From contig NW_003153748.1 of NCBI RefSeq assembly GCF_000003605.2, positions 42,071 through 54,836 on the forward strand: a stretch of 12,766 bases of DNA, given 5' to 3'. The notes under the pieces were generated by a model that saw only the letters and a program-made list of their open reading frames with translations, did not search any database and had not been told where the DNA came from. Of the stretch, positions 1 to 7,162 are shown piece by piece (within the stretch, counting starts at the first letter, position 1; every line of letters begins with the position of its first letter). Source of the DNA: Saccoglossus kowalevskii. Taxonomy: Eukaryota > Hemichordata > Enteropneusta > Harrimaniidae. The translations under genes were made by a program, and so were the position numbers.

Positions 1-191
1 TTATTACTACTAGCATTAATATTAATGATTGTAATACAAGAAATATATCCAAATCTATTGTGGATTATAATTTTATTACTCCCAGATCAGAAATTGTTTT
101 TGTTAACTTGCTGAATGTAGACATCGATTGCCGTGAGCCAATCTATTCAATGCCATTTCTTTTTACAATTGACAACAAACTAAGCGAATTT

Positions 192-943
192 CTACTTTAC
201 TAACAAATGTTGTGTTATGTAAAAAAAATCATTAAATCGTTTGGCAATATCAAGTGGGATAGACGCTTTCCTGTCGCCATATCTAACAACTTTCGGGACA
301 TTACTTTTAGATTTGATGTGACCCCACAAACGTTTAGCGTTATTATTTATACACTCCTCAACATTAGCTTCATATTTCCACGACTTGGCCTTATTAGCAG
401 TGTGAAAGGCATTATGTGTATCGGCAAACTCGTCGTAAACCGATGATAAAATACATTTTTGAATGTTACGTTACGCGAGTAATGAATCAGTAATTAATAT
501 TACAAAAATGACTCAATGCACCCTTAAAACTGTTTACAAATGACCATCTTCCTTGGAACAACACTGATTACGACTATTTATTCCATGAATCCGTAGTTGA
601 TAGGCGGAAGAATGTCGAATTAGGACGTCTCAATTTTATGTTTTGTTAAATTGTTAAGTGCGAATCTAACTACATGCAATCACTCGAGTTCATTCGTACG
701 TGATATTGAAATCACAATGTGTTTAATGAAAGTGTTAATTACAAATATGTTATAGCAATTAATAAAAGTCAATTTATGTTTAACAAATGGAAATTGGAAT
801 CTGAATCTAGGTGTTTTTCACGACGACGACTGCAGTGTCGTGTCAGCAGATTTAATCAGAATTTCATTCAACTTGACTGTTGTTTCATCAATATTCGTGT
901 TATAGAAATTATAGCTCAAATAATTGCTGAAAAGGAATGCGTT
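192..943 (-). pseudogene. LINE ORF2 linker between endonuclease and reverse transcriptase
   Basis: Two broken pieces of the ORF2 region that joins the endonuclease to the reverse transcriptase. The first (943-818) reads out of frame with the endonuclease, with the shift at an A6 run on the minus strand (945-950). It has the usual pattern of this linker: a tyrosine/phenylalanine-rich stretch, then an ID..T.KLNEIL-type segment, then a TGA stop at 818-820. The second (about 470-192) carries a W..IKSK segment followed by a D.AKRFNDFF segment, which normally lies just before the reverse transcriptase fingers, and ends at a TAG at 192-194. About 350 bases between the two pieces are unreadable. Assignment rests on pattern similarity to LINE linkers, not on catalytic motifs, so it is less secure than the endonuclease. 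Confidence 0.65.
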
Positions 944-951
944 ATTTTTTA

Positions 952-1906
952 ACATCTCTGCATAATTTTTTTGAGTTTTCATCCCTTACATATTTTGATG
1001 GATGGGGGTGCAACTGATCAGAAGACTTGTTATGATATGTATTGTAGTTAAATATTAGAGAAAATCCAATAGGACAGTGATCTGATAAATAACTAATATT
1101 ATAAACTTTGAAATATTGGATTTGTTCATAAAGATTCTTTGTTGTTATGCAATAGTCTACTGTGCTAGATCCTGCTGGGTGATTATTGCCAATTAAATCA
1201 CCAATTTTCCTACCATTATAAATGACCAAGTTGTTATTTATACAGAGTTCGACTATATGCATTCCCAATCATTTTTTGAGTTTATCTTGCATATGCCTGT
1301 TACTAAACATTTCAGCAATATAGTTATTTGGTACTGAGATGTGTTCATCGTCGTCAAATACAATATAATCTGCTAGAGAACCTGTACGACTATTGAAGTC
1401 CCCAGCAATTATTATTTCACCTTTATAAGAGAAATTGATGATTTCCTTTTCTAAGATATCAAAATAATCATTGCTAAATGATAATTTGAGTTTTCATTAG
1501 GTATGTATATGCATCCCAAATATATGTCTTTGTCTAAAGAAAAGTATTTTTTATCTATTTTACACCAAATGAAATCACTTATTGCAGAATCAATTTTCTT
1601 CAGACAATTGTTAAATTTGGACTTAAATAATAAAGCAACCCCCCCCCCCATAATCCCTTCTACTTTTGTTTGATTTCCTTTTTCTATTTGATCTAAAACT
1701 ACTGTAACCACCTATTTCTAATACATCACTACTACTTTGGCTACCTAACCATGTTTCCTGTAAACACAGAATATCAAAATTGTTAAAAAAAGAAATAAAA
1801 TCAGTCTTAGCACCAAGACCATGAATGTTCCAACTCCCAAGAATTAGGTTGTGTGGATAACACATCATATATATTCTTTTTGTCAGTAGAGGGTTTAGCA
1901 ATACAG
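952..1906 (-). pseudogene. LINE ORF2 N-terminus: APE-type endonuclease
   Basis: An apurinic-like endonuclease, the domain that nicks target DNA to prime reverse transcription. The active-site blocks appear in the normal order: SWNIHGLG (Asn) and LCLQETWL (Glu) near the N-terminus, IYIP in the middle, GDFN at 1403-1392, a VDY block, and SDHCPI with the catalytic Asp-His at 1082-1077. All catalytic blocks are retained. The frame is broken three times: at an 11-base C run (1639-1649, G11 in the coding sense), between about 1473 and 1490, and by an in-frame TGA at 1269-1271. The reading continues with family-typical sequence after each break, so this is one decayed gene and not separate small genes. 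The upstream ORF2 start is disrupted by the transposon inserted at 1916. Confidence 0.9.
1639..1649 (+). repeat. C11 homopolymer at the endonuclease frameshift
   Basis: Eleven consecutive C residues (G11 in the coding sense). The endonuclease reading frame changes by one base exactly here: the upstream frame runs into a Gly string and the downstream frame emerges as GGGVALLFKSK. Slippage during replication, or a length error in sequencing, would explain it. Confidence 0.9.
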
Positions 1907-1915
1907 GGTTGTAGG
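1907..1915 (+). repeat. Left 9-bp target-site duplication
   Basis: GGTTGTAGG directly abuts the left inverted repeat. The matching copy at 3253-3261 reads GATTGTAGG, 8 of 9 identical and in direct orientation. It lies in LINE sequence just upstream of the ORF2 endonuclease. Confidence 0.75.
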
Positions 1916-2092
1916 CAATCTGATTACAATCTTCTGTAGTGTACGGGCTTTAATTATTTTGGCTATAAACTTATTTTAATTTTTATTTTTATTATACTTG
2001 TTATTAATTCCTTTTTATTTTACTTTGATTTTGATTTTGTGATTTTTATTTTAAATTCCGCCCTACCTACATCTGAGCCGATGCCTATGTAA
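1916..2092 (+). repeat. Left terminal inverted repeat
   Basis: This arm aligns to the reverse complement of 3079-3252 along its whole length, about nine of ten positions by eye. It includes a long identical block starting at TGTAGTGTACGGGC and a CCTATGTAA at the inner end. Weaker similarity continues inward to about 2155 (an AATCACAG-containing block in both arms). Confidence 0.92.
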
Positions 2093-2209
2093 CGAGATTT
2101 CAACGAGACCCACTATCGACGATTTTAGTCAACGAATCACAGACCTCCTTCTATAGCGCACATGATGACGTCACCGGGCAGAGTCAGGTCGCAAACACAC
2201 TCAAATAAA

Positions 2210-2248
2210 ATGGCGGATTATAGTACCGACGTTAGCGACCGAGAATAA
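2210..2248 (+). other. Possible first exon remnant of the transposon's lost gene
   Basis: An ATG starts a short acidic peptide, MADYSTDVSDRE, then a TAA at 2246-2248. It lies just inside the left inverted repeat, where an autonomous element would start its transposase. Acidic, serine-rich openings of this type are common in animal transposases. A GTAAGG donor-like site follows at about 2261, and a further serine- and aspartate-rich segment (SGSDDFVSTGS) can be read from about 2342 after a TAG acceptor-like site. No domain is recognisable, and the in-frame stop shows that this copy is not functional. Confidence 0.35.
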
Positions 2249-2367
2249 CACGGCTTTTCGGTAAGGTTATCATTGTCAAATGCAACGAAAGTCATTTTTA
2301 TGTTAATATTGGTTCGAGTTTAGATCGTTATTTTGCGTAGTTATTCTGGGAGTGACGATTTTGTTTC

Positions 2368-2391
2368 CACCGGTTCGACCGAACACCGGTG
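2368..2391. repeat. Short CACCGGT hairpin inside the transposon
   Basis: Seven-base arms CACCGGT (2368-2374) and ACCGGTG (2385-2391) surround a 10-base loop. It is GC-rich against an AT-rich background. Function unknown. Confidence 0.6.
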
Positions 2392-2771
2392 TCTTTTTCC
2401 AGTCGCTTGCCCTGGAGACGGGTGATGTTTTGTTGACGATCGGGCCAAAATTGTCTACGGTATTGAAGCCGTAGCTGTAAATATTCATCAAATTGTATCA
2501 ACATTTTGTACATTATACAATAACTCTTTATTAAAGTAATTTGGACTGGAATAAAATATTTCTATTTAGAACACATCGCAATTGATCAGGAAATATTTTT
2601 TTGCTCCAATTTTCTACGTCGATGCCGTGGGCCGGTGACCGTTATACAAGTTAAAATCAGTTTGCATTGTTTACTATAGCTGTTTACAGTGTTCTAATCA
2701 TTACAATTTACTTATTTTTTTGCTTCCATTCTAGATAATTATGCTCAGTGTTTTATGTAAAATTGAAGTGA

Positions 2772-2912
2772 TTACTGAATGAACGAACTTTGGCTGGCGA
2801 AGATGTATCTGGCCCGGGAATCTGGAAGTGTACACATTTGTTGGAAGTGAAAAAAAATATTCAATGTAATGACAAAAATTGTAAAATGCTGTGGAATTTC
2901 TTTTGTAAATAA
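2772..2912 (+). pseudogene. Cysteine-rich terminal open frame in the transposon
   Basis: A 46-codon open stretch without a start codon ends at TAA 2910-2912. It contains a GIWKCTHLL segment, then IQCNDKNC, then a final FFCK. The four cysteines and the histidine are spaced like a small zinc-binding fold (C-x-H, then C-x4-C). An acceptor-like CATTCTAG sits upstream at about 2735, and an AATAAA overlaps the stop. Position and orientation match the ATG at 2210, so the two could be the first and last exons of one internally deleted gene. I do not recognise the family. An open run of this length can also occur by chance. Confidence 0.35.
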
Positions 2913-2913
2913 A
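2908..2913 (+). promoter_or_regulatory. Candidate polyadenylation signal
   Basis: AATAAA overlaps the stop codon of the cysteine-rich frame and lies about 165 bases before the right inverted repeat, where the 3' end of an element-borne gene would be expected. The hexamer is common in AT-rich DNA, so its position is the only support. Confidence 0.35.
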
Positions 2914-3078
2914 AAATATACTAGCAATTTTCTATTAATGCTTTATTCAAGTGGGCAAAATATAATGTACAGAAAGCTTGCCCGTAGAGTATCGCTACAC
3001 TGAAAAGTAAGCAACCGACAGCCTGTATAAAAAGGGGGGCTGTGATTGGCTGTTACTTACGCGAGATTTGAACGGGAC

Positions 3079-3252
3079 TTACATAGGCGTCGGATCAGAT
3101 GTATGTAGGGCAGAATTATAAAAAAACACGAACTCAAAATCAAAGTAAAATAAAAAGGCATTAATAACAAATATAATAAAAAATAAAATTAAAATAAGTT
3201 TATAGCCAAAATAATTAAAGCCCGTACACTACATCAGATTTTAATCAGATTG
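3079..3252 (-). repeat. Right terminal inverted repeat
   Basis: The reverse complement of this arm matches 1916-2092 from the outer CAATCTGATTA to the inner CCTATGTAA. Differences are scattered substitutions and a few one-base length changes in T runs, as expected for two arms that have drifted since insertion. Confidence 0.92.
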
Positions 3253-3261
3253 GATTGTAGG
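3253..3261 (+). repeat. Right 9-bp target-site duplication
   Basis: GATTGTAGG directly follows the right inverted repeat and matches the left copy at 1907-1915 in 8 of 9 positions. Confidence 0.75.
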
Positions 3262-3335
3262 TTAATAACTTTGTTAATGTATAAATTGATTTACTTATAC
3301 AATGAAAACAAAACTAGAATATTTAGAATACATGT

Positions 3336-4790
3336 TTACCAATAGTTTGGCTGATTTGAATATCTGTGATCTTTGTTGTTTAAGTTGCTATTAATGGTAC
3401 GTTTAATATCTGCTAGCAGACTGGTACCACTCTTCTTTATATGCACTCCATCATCAGTAAACAGATCTCCAACTTTGCTAAGTTTTCTGTGCTCGACATA
3501 GATACAGTTCTTAGTTTCATTACATTTGAGTTTGGTTCATTGGTTTACCTCATTTATTGCTGAATTTATTTTCCCTCTGTTAGCACCATGTCTTAGTAAT
3601 ATACTCGACACTGCAAGTCTTGTATTTGTGAACCTTCTCTTGAAGCTGTCAATCATGTTATCCATTTCATTACCAACTCTTTAATGTTCATTGTTAACCA
3701 AGTCATTTGTACCCGCATGTGTTATTATCTTGATTTCTTACATTAGCTATGTATGACATTGCTTCTGTAGTTGTTGATGTTTGAATTTTCTTTGTTCTTT
3801 GATTTCTGTACAATATTTCAGGGTTAATATGTTTAGTTATAGAGTCACCTATGATAAGAATATCAACATTTCTTAAATCATATTTGGCATTTGAGTAAAC
3901 TTTGTTGCTGCTGTCTTCTTTATCAGTTTCCTCATTGTCATCTGGGGTACATTCCACTAATGACCGTTTTTTTCAGTGTTCACTTTATTATCATTACTGG
4001 TGTTGTCTTCAAGGCCGTACTGTGAACAGACAAACCTATTTTCAGTTGCAAGCGGCAAAGTTTGAATGTCCTTTATCTCCATTCTTATTCCCTGTAAATC
4101 TCGTTTTATTTCTTTAGAAATAGCCGTTTGTCTATGTTTCGTTTCAATCTCCATTTCAGTTTGAGCAGCTATGAGATTTCCTTTCCATGTCTCATTGATG
4201 TCAATCAACTGCTGTCTCAATTCTTTAATCTCAATGGACATGGCGGCATTGTTATCCTTGAGAGTTATCTCTGCTGTTTCTCTTTTTCTGCAGATTGTTT
4301 GCTTTCTTTTTCAAATCCTGATATTTATTCTCTATATTGATGTATTTATCTCCTATACATTCAATTATAACTTCAAATTCAGACATTTCCATGGTCTTAC
4401 GATGTGCAATTGGTGTACTTGTTGCCTGGTCCACGAACAAGTTCAAGTTTGCTTTTCCAAGATGGCGACTGTCAACTGTACCCTTGTTTACATTACCGTT
4501 GTCGCTCTGAATTTGCTCACTACTCTGTCGAATCCTTCGAAGCAGTTACCGGAAAATCCATTTGTTGATTGATGACATTGTTTCCAGTCTGATACAATGC
4601 CTGTTTTCCTCCCAACGGTTATTGCATAATAGTTTTTGCTGGTTTTATTCTTAGTTGCACTAACCTTCTTAGACTTCTTTCGTTGTTTCTTTGTACCGGA
4701 CATTTCTATCTCTGCGCATAGTTGATCCAACTCGTCGTCATAGGTAAAACTGCTGCTTCTAGTTTTCCTCAGGCTGCGTTTGGTTGGCAT
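3336..4790 (-). pseudogene. LINE ORF1: hybrid-binding domain, coiled coil, SGNH hydrolase
   Basis: A decayed LINE ORF1 protein, presumed to bind the element RNA. It starts at the ATG at 4790 (A at -3). Residues 1-50 are basic, with a KKQRKKSKK cluster. Residues 53-89 (about 4634-4524) match the RNase H1 N-terminal/Cauli_VI fold: YYAITVGRKTGI, a Trp, then GFSG..F.GF. A Lys/Glu-rich coiled coil follows (about 4400-4020). The C-terminal SGNH esterase shows LIIGDSITKH (catalytic Ser at 3843-3841), HAGTND (Asn at 3707-3705) and DGVH (Asp-Gly-Val-His, His at 3443-3441), then a TAA at 3338-3336. There are frameshifts near 4525, near 4275, at the A7 run 3967-3973 and near 3735. In-frame stops lie at 3681-3683 and 3537-3539. 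The SGNH part is certain and the hybrid-binding part very likely. Confidence 0.9.
4524..4634 (-). other. RNase H1-type hybrid-binding domain within ORF1
   Basis: About 37 residues with the signature of the small domain that precedes RNase H in eukaryotic RNase H1 and occurs in caulimovirus viroplasmin. Aligned with RNase H1 from memory, the GRKTG turn, the Trp and the first Phe of the F-x-x-F segment are kept. The two lysines after that Phe are Glu-Gly here. The domain ends at a frameshift. No RNase H catalytic domain follows; a coiled coil does. Confidence 0.8.
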
Positions 4791-5618
4791 GATTGAGTGA
4801 TTTTATAAACTTCGTTGGTTATTTATGGATGGATTTATGATATTTTGCAAGAGCATATCAGCCTACAACCGCTGTATTGGCACGAAACAATAGAGCTCAC
4901 ATAAACACGTGCTTTACCATCATGGCGGCCATTAAACAATGAGACAATACACGCATATCGTCCCCATGTGATTACACTGTGACAAGTGGTCTTCCAATCA
5001 AAATATGCCGTTTCACAGAGTGCAATAATCGACATTCGGCGAGTCGCACTATCGCGTAACAGAGCTAGTTTTTAGACCCCCTTACATACATGATGAGACA
5101 CACTCCTGATAATCACATGATCGTGCCAATGACTGCAGCGATTAGCTGATCGTATGTTTACGCTTCCACACTTTGAAGACTTGACTTTTAACATAGAGAG
5201 TTGGGAACCTTTGTAAGAGAGGGAGGATAACGGGAGAACTGGACAGAGAGGGGTTACCTCAGCTGACTGTTTGGAAGAAGGAAGCTTGACTATCTGTAAT
5301 GAACTAATTGTATTCTTTGGGTCAAATCTGGTATCTCTAGGTGTAAGTGCTATCAGCCAAGCGAGACGAAGGTCCCCTTTCCTCGACAAATCATCTTGAA
5401 TTTTCAAGGTGAATGTCTCGGCGAAGCACTAGAGGGAGGAATATCCGAACGGAACAACACTGTGCAGGCGGACGATGCGACAAGTGTTCATAACATTGTG
5501 TGTGTGGGCGGGGGAGATTCTGCAGAACAGTCCGACCGAAAAAAGTGGCGACGCGGAAAGTCTAACTTGCAATTTTTCTAATTGAATTGAAACATGTTTT
5601 ACGAATTGCACGCTTTCG
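4791..5618 (-). other. Probable 5' untranslated region of the LINE
   Basis: About 830 bases upstream of the ORF1 start with no supported coding sequence. It is richer in G, C and CpG than its surroundings. It contains a palindrome-like CATGGCGGCCAT at 4922-4932 and a short upstream reading frame at 4923-4897. Small open frames on both strands show no family resemblance. The true 5' end of the element is not identifiable, and host DNA may make up part of this stretch. Confidence 0.4.
4897..4923 (-). other. Short upstream reading frame in a strong initiation context
   Basis: On the minus strand a GCCGCC immediately precedes ATGATGG, a near-ideal vertebrate-style Kozak context, about 130 bases upstream of the ORF1 ATG. 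It encodes only MMVKHVFM before a TGA. If transcribed, ribosomes would meet it before ORF1. No conservation evidence is available. Confidence 0.35.
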
Positions 5619-5634
5619 GTTGTCAAGTTGTCAA
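5619..5634 (-). repeat. Two tandem 8-bp units at the end of a LINE fragment
   Basis: GTTGTCAA is present twice in a row on the plus strand (TTGACAAC on the LINE strand), 17 bases beyond the ORF2 stop of the 5652-6119 fragment. CR1-like LINEs are known to end in short tandem repeats of about this length, so this may be the 3' terminus of that fragment. Two copies alone are weak evidence. Confidence 0.4.
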
Positions 5635-5651
5635 GTTAGTTGTTCGCGCCG

Positions 5652-6119
5652 CTAGTGGCAGATCAGGTTCAAGCTGCGTAATGAACATACACTTAGGGTT
5701 ATTTTCAATTTCCAATATGGGAATATAATTGCTAGGATATGGACAATTTTGTTTGGCCGCTGAATGTTATCCAAGTGCATCATTATTAATGCATCCTGCG
5801 TTTCTTGTGGAAATGTAATGTCTTGTATGATTTGTTGGCGTAATACTTTATATTGGGAACATATCATAACAAAGTGAAGTTCATCTTCTATTTCATTCTG
5901 TGTACATTGTTTGCAGGTATTTTTGGTTGCATATGCCTTTCATTTAATTGCTAAAGTTCTCAGTTTTGTTTTTTCAGTTATATTTTCTCTCCAGAAATTT
6001 ATATATTTTTGTTTGACAACTTTGCCAATTTGCTGTATTTTCTGTTGTTCTATGATTTCAAAATGTCCTGCATAACAAAGGAGTTTTAAAATAAGATTAT
6101 ACACATCACGCGTTAATGT
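5652..6119 (-). pseudogene. 5'-truncated LINE ORF2 C-terminus with zinc knuckle
   Basis: One frame runs from 6119 to the stop at 5652, interrupted only by a TGA at 5942-5940. It contains a FWRENITEKTKLRTL segment, typical of the region after the LINE thumb, then a C-x-x-C...H...C zinc-knuckle: NTCKQC, an acidic EIEDELHF, and MICSQY followed by LRQQ. Compared with related LINEs, about 40 residues normally lying between the KLRTL block and the knuckle are missing. Upstream it meets a TGA at 6122-6120 and no reverse transcriptase is seen, as in the common 5'-truncated insertions. It may belong to the same family as the LINE to its left, which would make the two head-to-tail. That link is inference, because the two copies do not overlap. 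Confidence 0.85.
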
Positions 6120-6280
6120 TCACAAAAAATACGAAATTGGCTTGTTCCGTAATTGTTGATGCTCGATTATTTACCATATATGAACATTTCTCTTATAATA
6201 TTACGTATCACTCGCTGCTGGGACATTTACTGTGAAATGTCATATTTATAATATATTTATATAGCTATTTCATCATGGCC

Positions 6281-6309
6281 TTCGGTTTACGTTCGGTTTA
6301 CGGTTTACG
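6281..6309 (+). repeat. TTCGGTTTACG tandem repeat
   Basis: Two perfect 11-bp units (6281-6291, 6292-6302) followed by a partial third, GTTTACG. Confidence 0.85.
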
Positions 6310-6530
6310 ATTAACATTAACCCACGACGCCACTCTTATCAACCAGGTCTGGGAACAAGTGATGAAGGTAACTGTAATGTATACATGGACTTCTGTGATG
6401 TGTGGACGCCCTTACTTGAAGATTACCCTTAACACGTGATGTAACCTATTTCTAGTATGACAACATATTGTAATGGCGGCCTGTATGAAACACATTCGTG
6501 TGGGCTATTGACAAAACATGGAACGACACA

Positions 6531-6633
6531 AAACGAGCCAAACAACCCCTAAACGAGCCAAATAACTTTCAAAATGAGCCAAAAACGAGCCAAACGGACC
6601 AAAAACTAGCCAAATGAGTCTCACACGAACCAA
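6531..6633 (+). repeat. Degenerate AAACGAGCCA tandem array
   Basis: About seven to eight units of a roughly 10-bp motif, AAACGAGCCA and variants (AAATGAGCCA, AAACTAGCCA, AACGGACCA), with spacing of 10 to 21 bases. The first two exact copies start at 6531 and 6551. The variants look like decay of an older regular array. Confidence 0.8.
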
Positions 6634-6920
6634 AATTAAGCACAAAATCAGTAAAAAAAAGGGTGAGTGATCAGTCATTTTGAAAGGATACTGTCATGAA
6701 TTTGTTTTTGCGTATCTGTTGACCGACTTAATTAGTTGATTATTAGCTGAATTGCTGTGTTATGTCTGTCATCGTTCAGGCCTATTTGAAGTTTTGGACG
6801 GAACTTGGCTCAGTGATTTGGAACTAATTACCAGATAACCGCCGCTATTTAGATTACTCATTCTGACAGTTTATATTCATAGTTATTAATGTAGTGAACG
6901 ATTAATCAAAAGATATGACG

Positions 6921-6954
6921 TATTCAGTACGAATTCAGTATTCAGTATTCAGTG
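6921..6954 (+). repeat. ATTCAGT short tandem repeat
   Basis: Four copies of a 7-bp ATTCAGT-type unit, the last three contiguous. Confidence 0.8.
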
Positions 6955-7087
6955 TGATTGGCTTTATGATTGAAGGTTACGCCCTAGAGTCTTTTTACTG
7001 CTTTGTAATTGGTTAGAATTTTGAAAATGAATAAAGAGAGTTTGAGTTGGTCTTGGTAAATACTCCACGACAGACGCAATCGAAGGG

Positions 7088-7162
7088 AGTCCTGGAGAGT
7101 CTTGGGGCGAGTGTTGACGCAGTCTAGGAGAGTCTTGGGTCAGCCTTGTGATAGTCTTGGGA
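7088..7162 (+). repeat. 32-33 bp tandem repeat, 2.3 units
   Basis: Units begin AGTCCTGGAGAGTCTTGGGG (7088), AGTCTAGGAGAGTCTTGGGT (7121) and AGTCTTGGGA (7153, partial). The AGTCTTGGG core also recurs inside each unit, so a shorter ancestral repeat is likely. Confidence 0.7.

Larger units (their letters stand above)
1916..3252. mobile_element. Foldback-type non-autonomous DNA transposon nested in the LINE
   Basis: A 1337-bp element bounded by long terminal inverted repeats. Both ends begin CAATCTGATTA when read inward, and both are directly followed on the outside by a 9-bp duplication (8 of 9). Outside it, LINE ORF1 resumes on one side and LINE ORF2 on the other, so it inserted into the LINE. 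Long inverted repeats plus a 9-bp duplication fit Mutator-like elements best. An 8-bp superfamily (hAT, P) is possible if the terminal base is misassigned. No transposase domain is visible, so it must have been mobilised in trans. The interior holds an ATG-initiated start at 2210, a cysteine-rich open frame at 2772-2912 and an AATAAA, which look like the ends of a deleted gene. Confidence 0.8.
192..4790 (-). mobile_element. Degenerate CR1/L2-like LINE, ORF1 and 5' part of ORF2
   Basis: A non-LTR retrotransposon read on the minus strand. It comprises ORF1 (4790-3336) and the start of ORF2 (about 1906-192), split by a younger DNA transposon at 1916-3252. The family is inferred from a coiled-coil plus SGNH-esterase ORF1 followed by an APE endonuclease, an arrangement known from CR1/L2-type LINEs. 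If the insert and one target copy are removed, the ORF2 frame stays open upstream of the endonuclease. The copy is dead: it has several frameshifts and in-frame stops. No reverse transcriptase core is visible before the left edge, so the 3' part is off-window, deleted or too decayed to see. The outer 5' limit is not defined and probably lies between 4923 and 5618. Confidence 0.85.

Noticed and set aside
3-203. Open run of 66 codons on the plus strand, reaching the left edge
   Set aside because: No start codon, no recognisable domain, and it lies opposite decayed LINE linker sequence. An open run of this size in AT-rich DNA can be accidental.
2311-2323. Box-B-like GGTTCGAGTTTAG, possible tRNA or SINE promoter
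   Set aside because: The second half departs from box B, and no box A or cloverleaf can be drawn upstream.
4171-4572. 133-codon open frame on the plus strand, very hydrophobic
   Set aside because: It is antisense to the ORF1 coiled coil. Lys/Glu-rich coding reads as Phe/Leu/Ser-rich on the other strand, which explains the false membrane look.
5072-5626. Several 60-110 codon open frames on both strands
   Set aside because: They overlap each other and show no domain, and the region fits an untranslated LINE region with higher GC, which lengthens chance open frames.
5646-5661. CTCF-like site GCGCCGCTAGTGGCAG
   Set aside because: It is one base short of the usual core spacing, and it sits at the end of a LINE fragment. 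Too weak to call.
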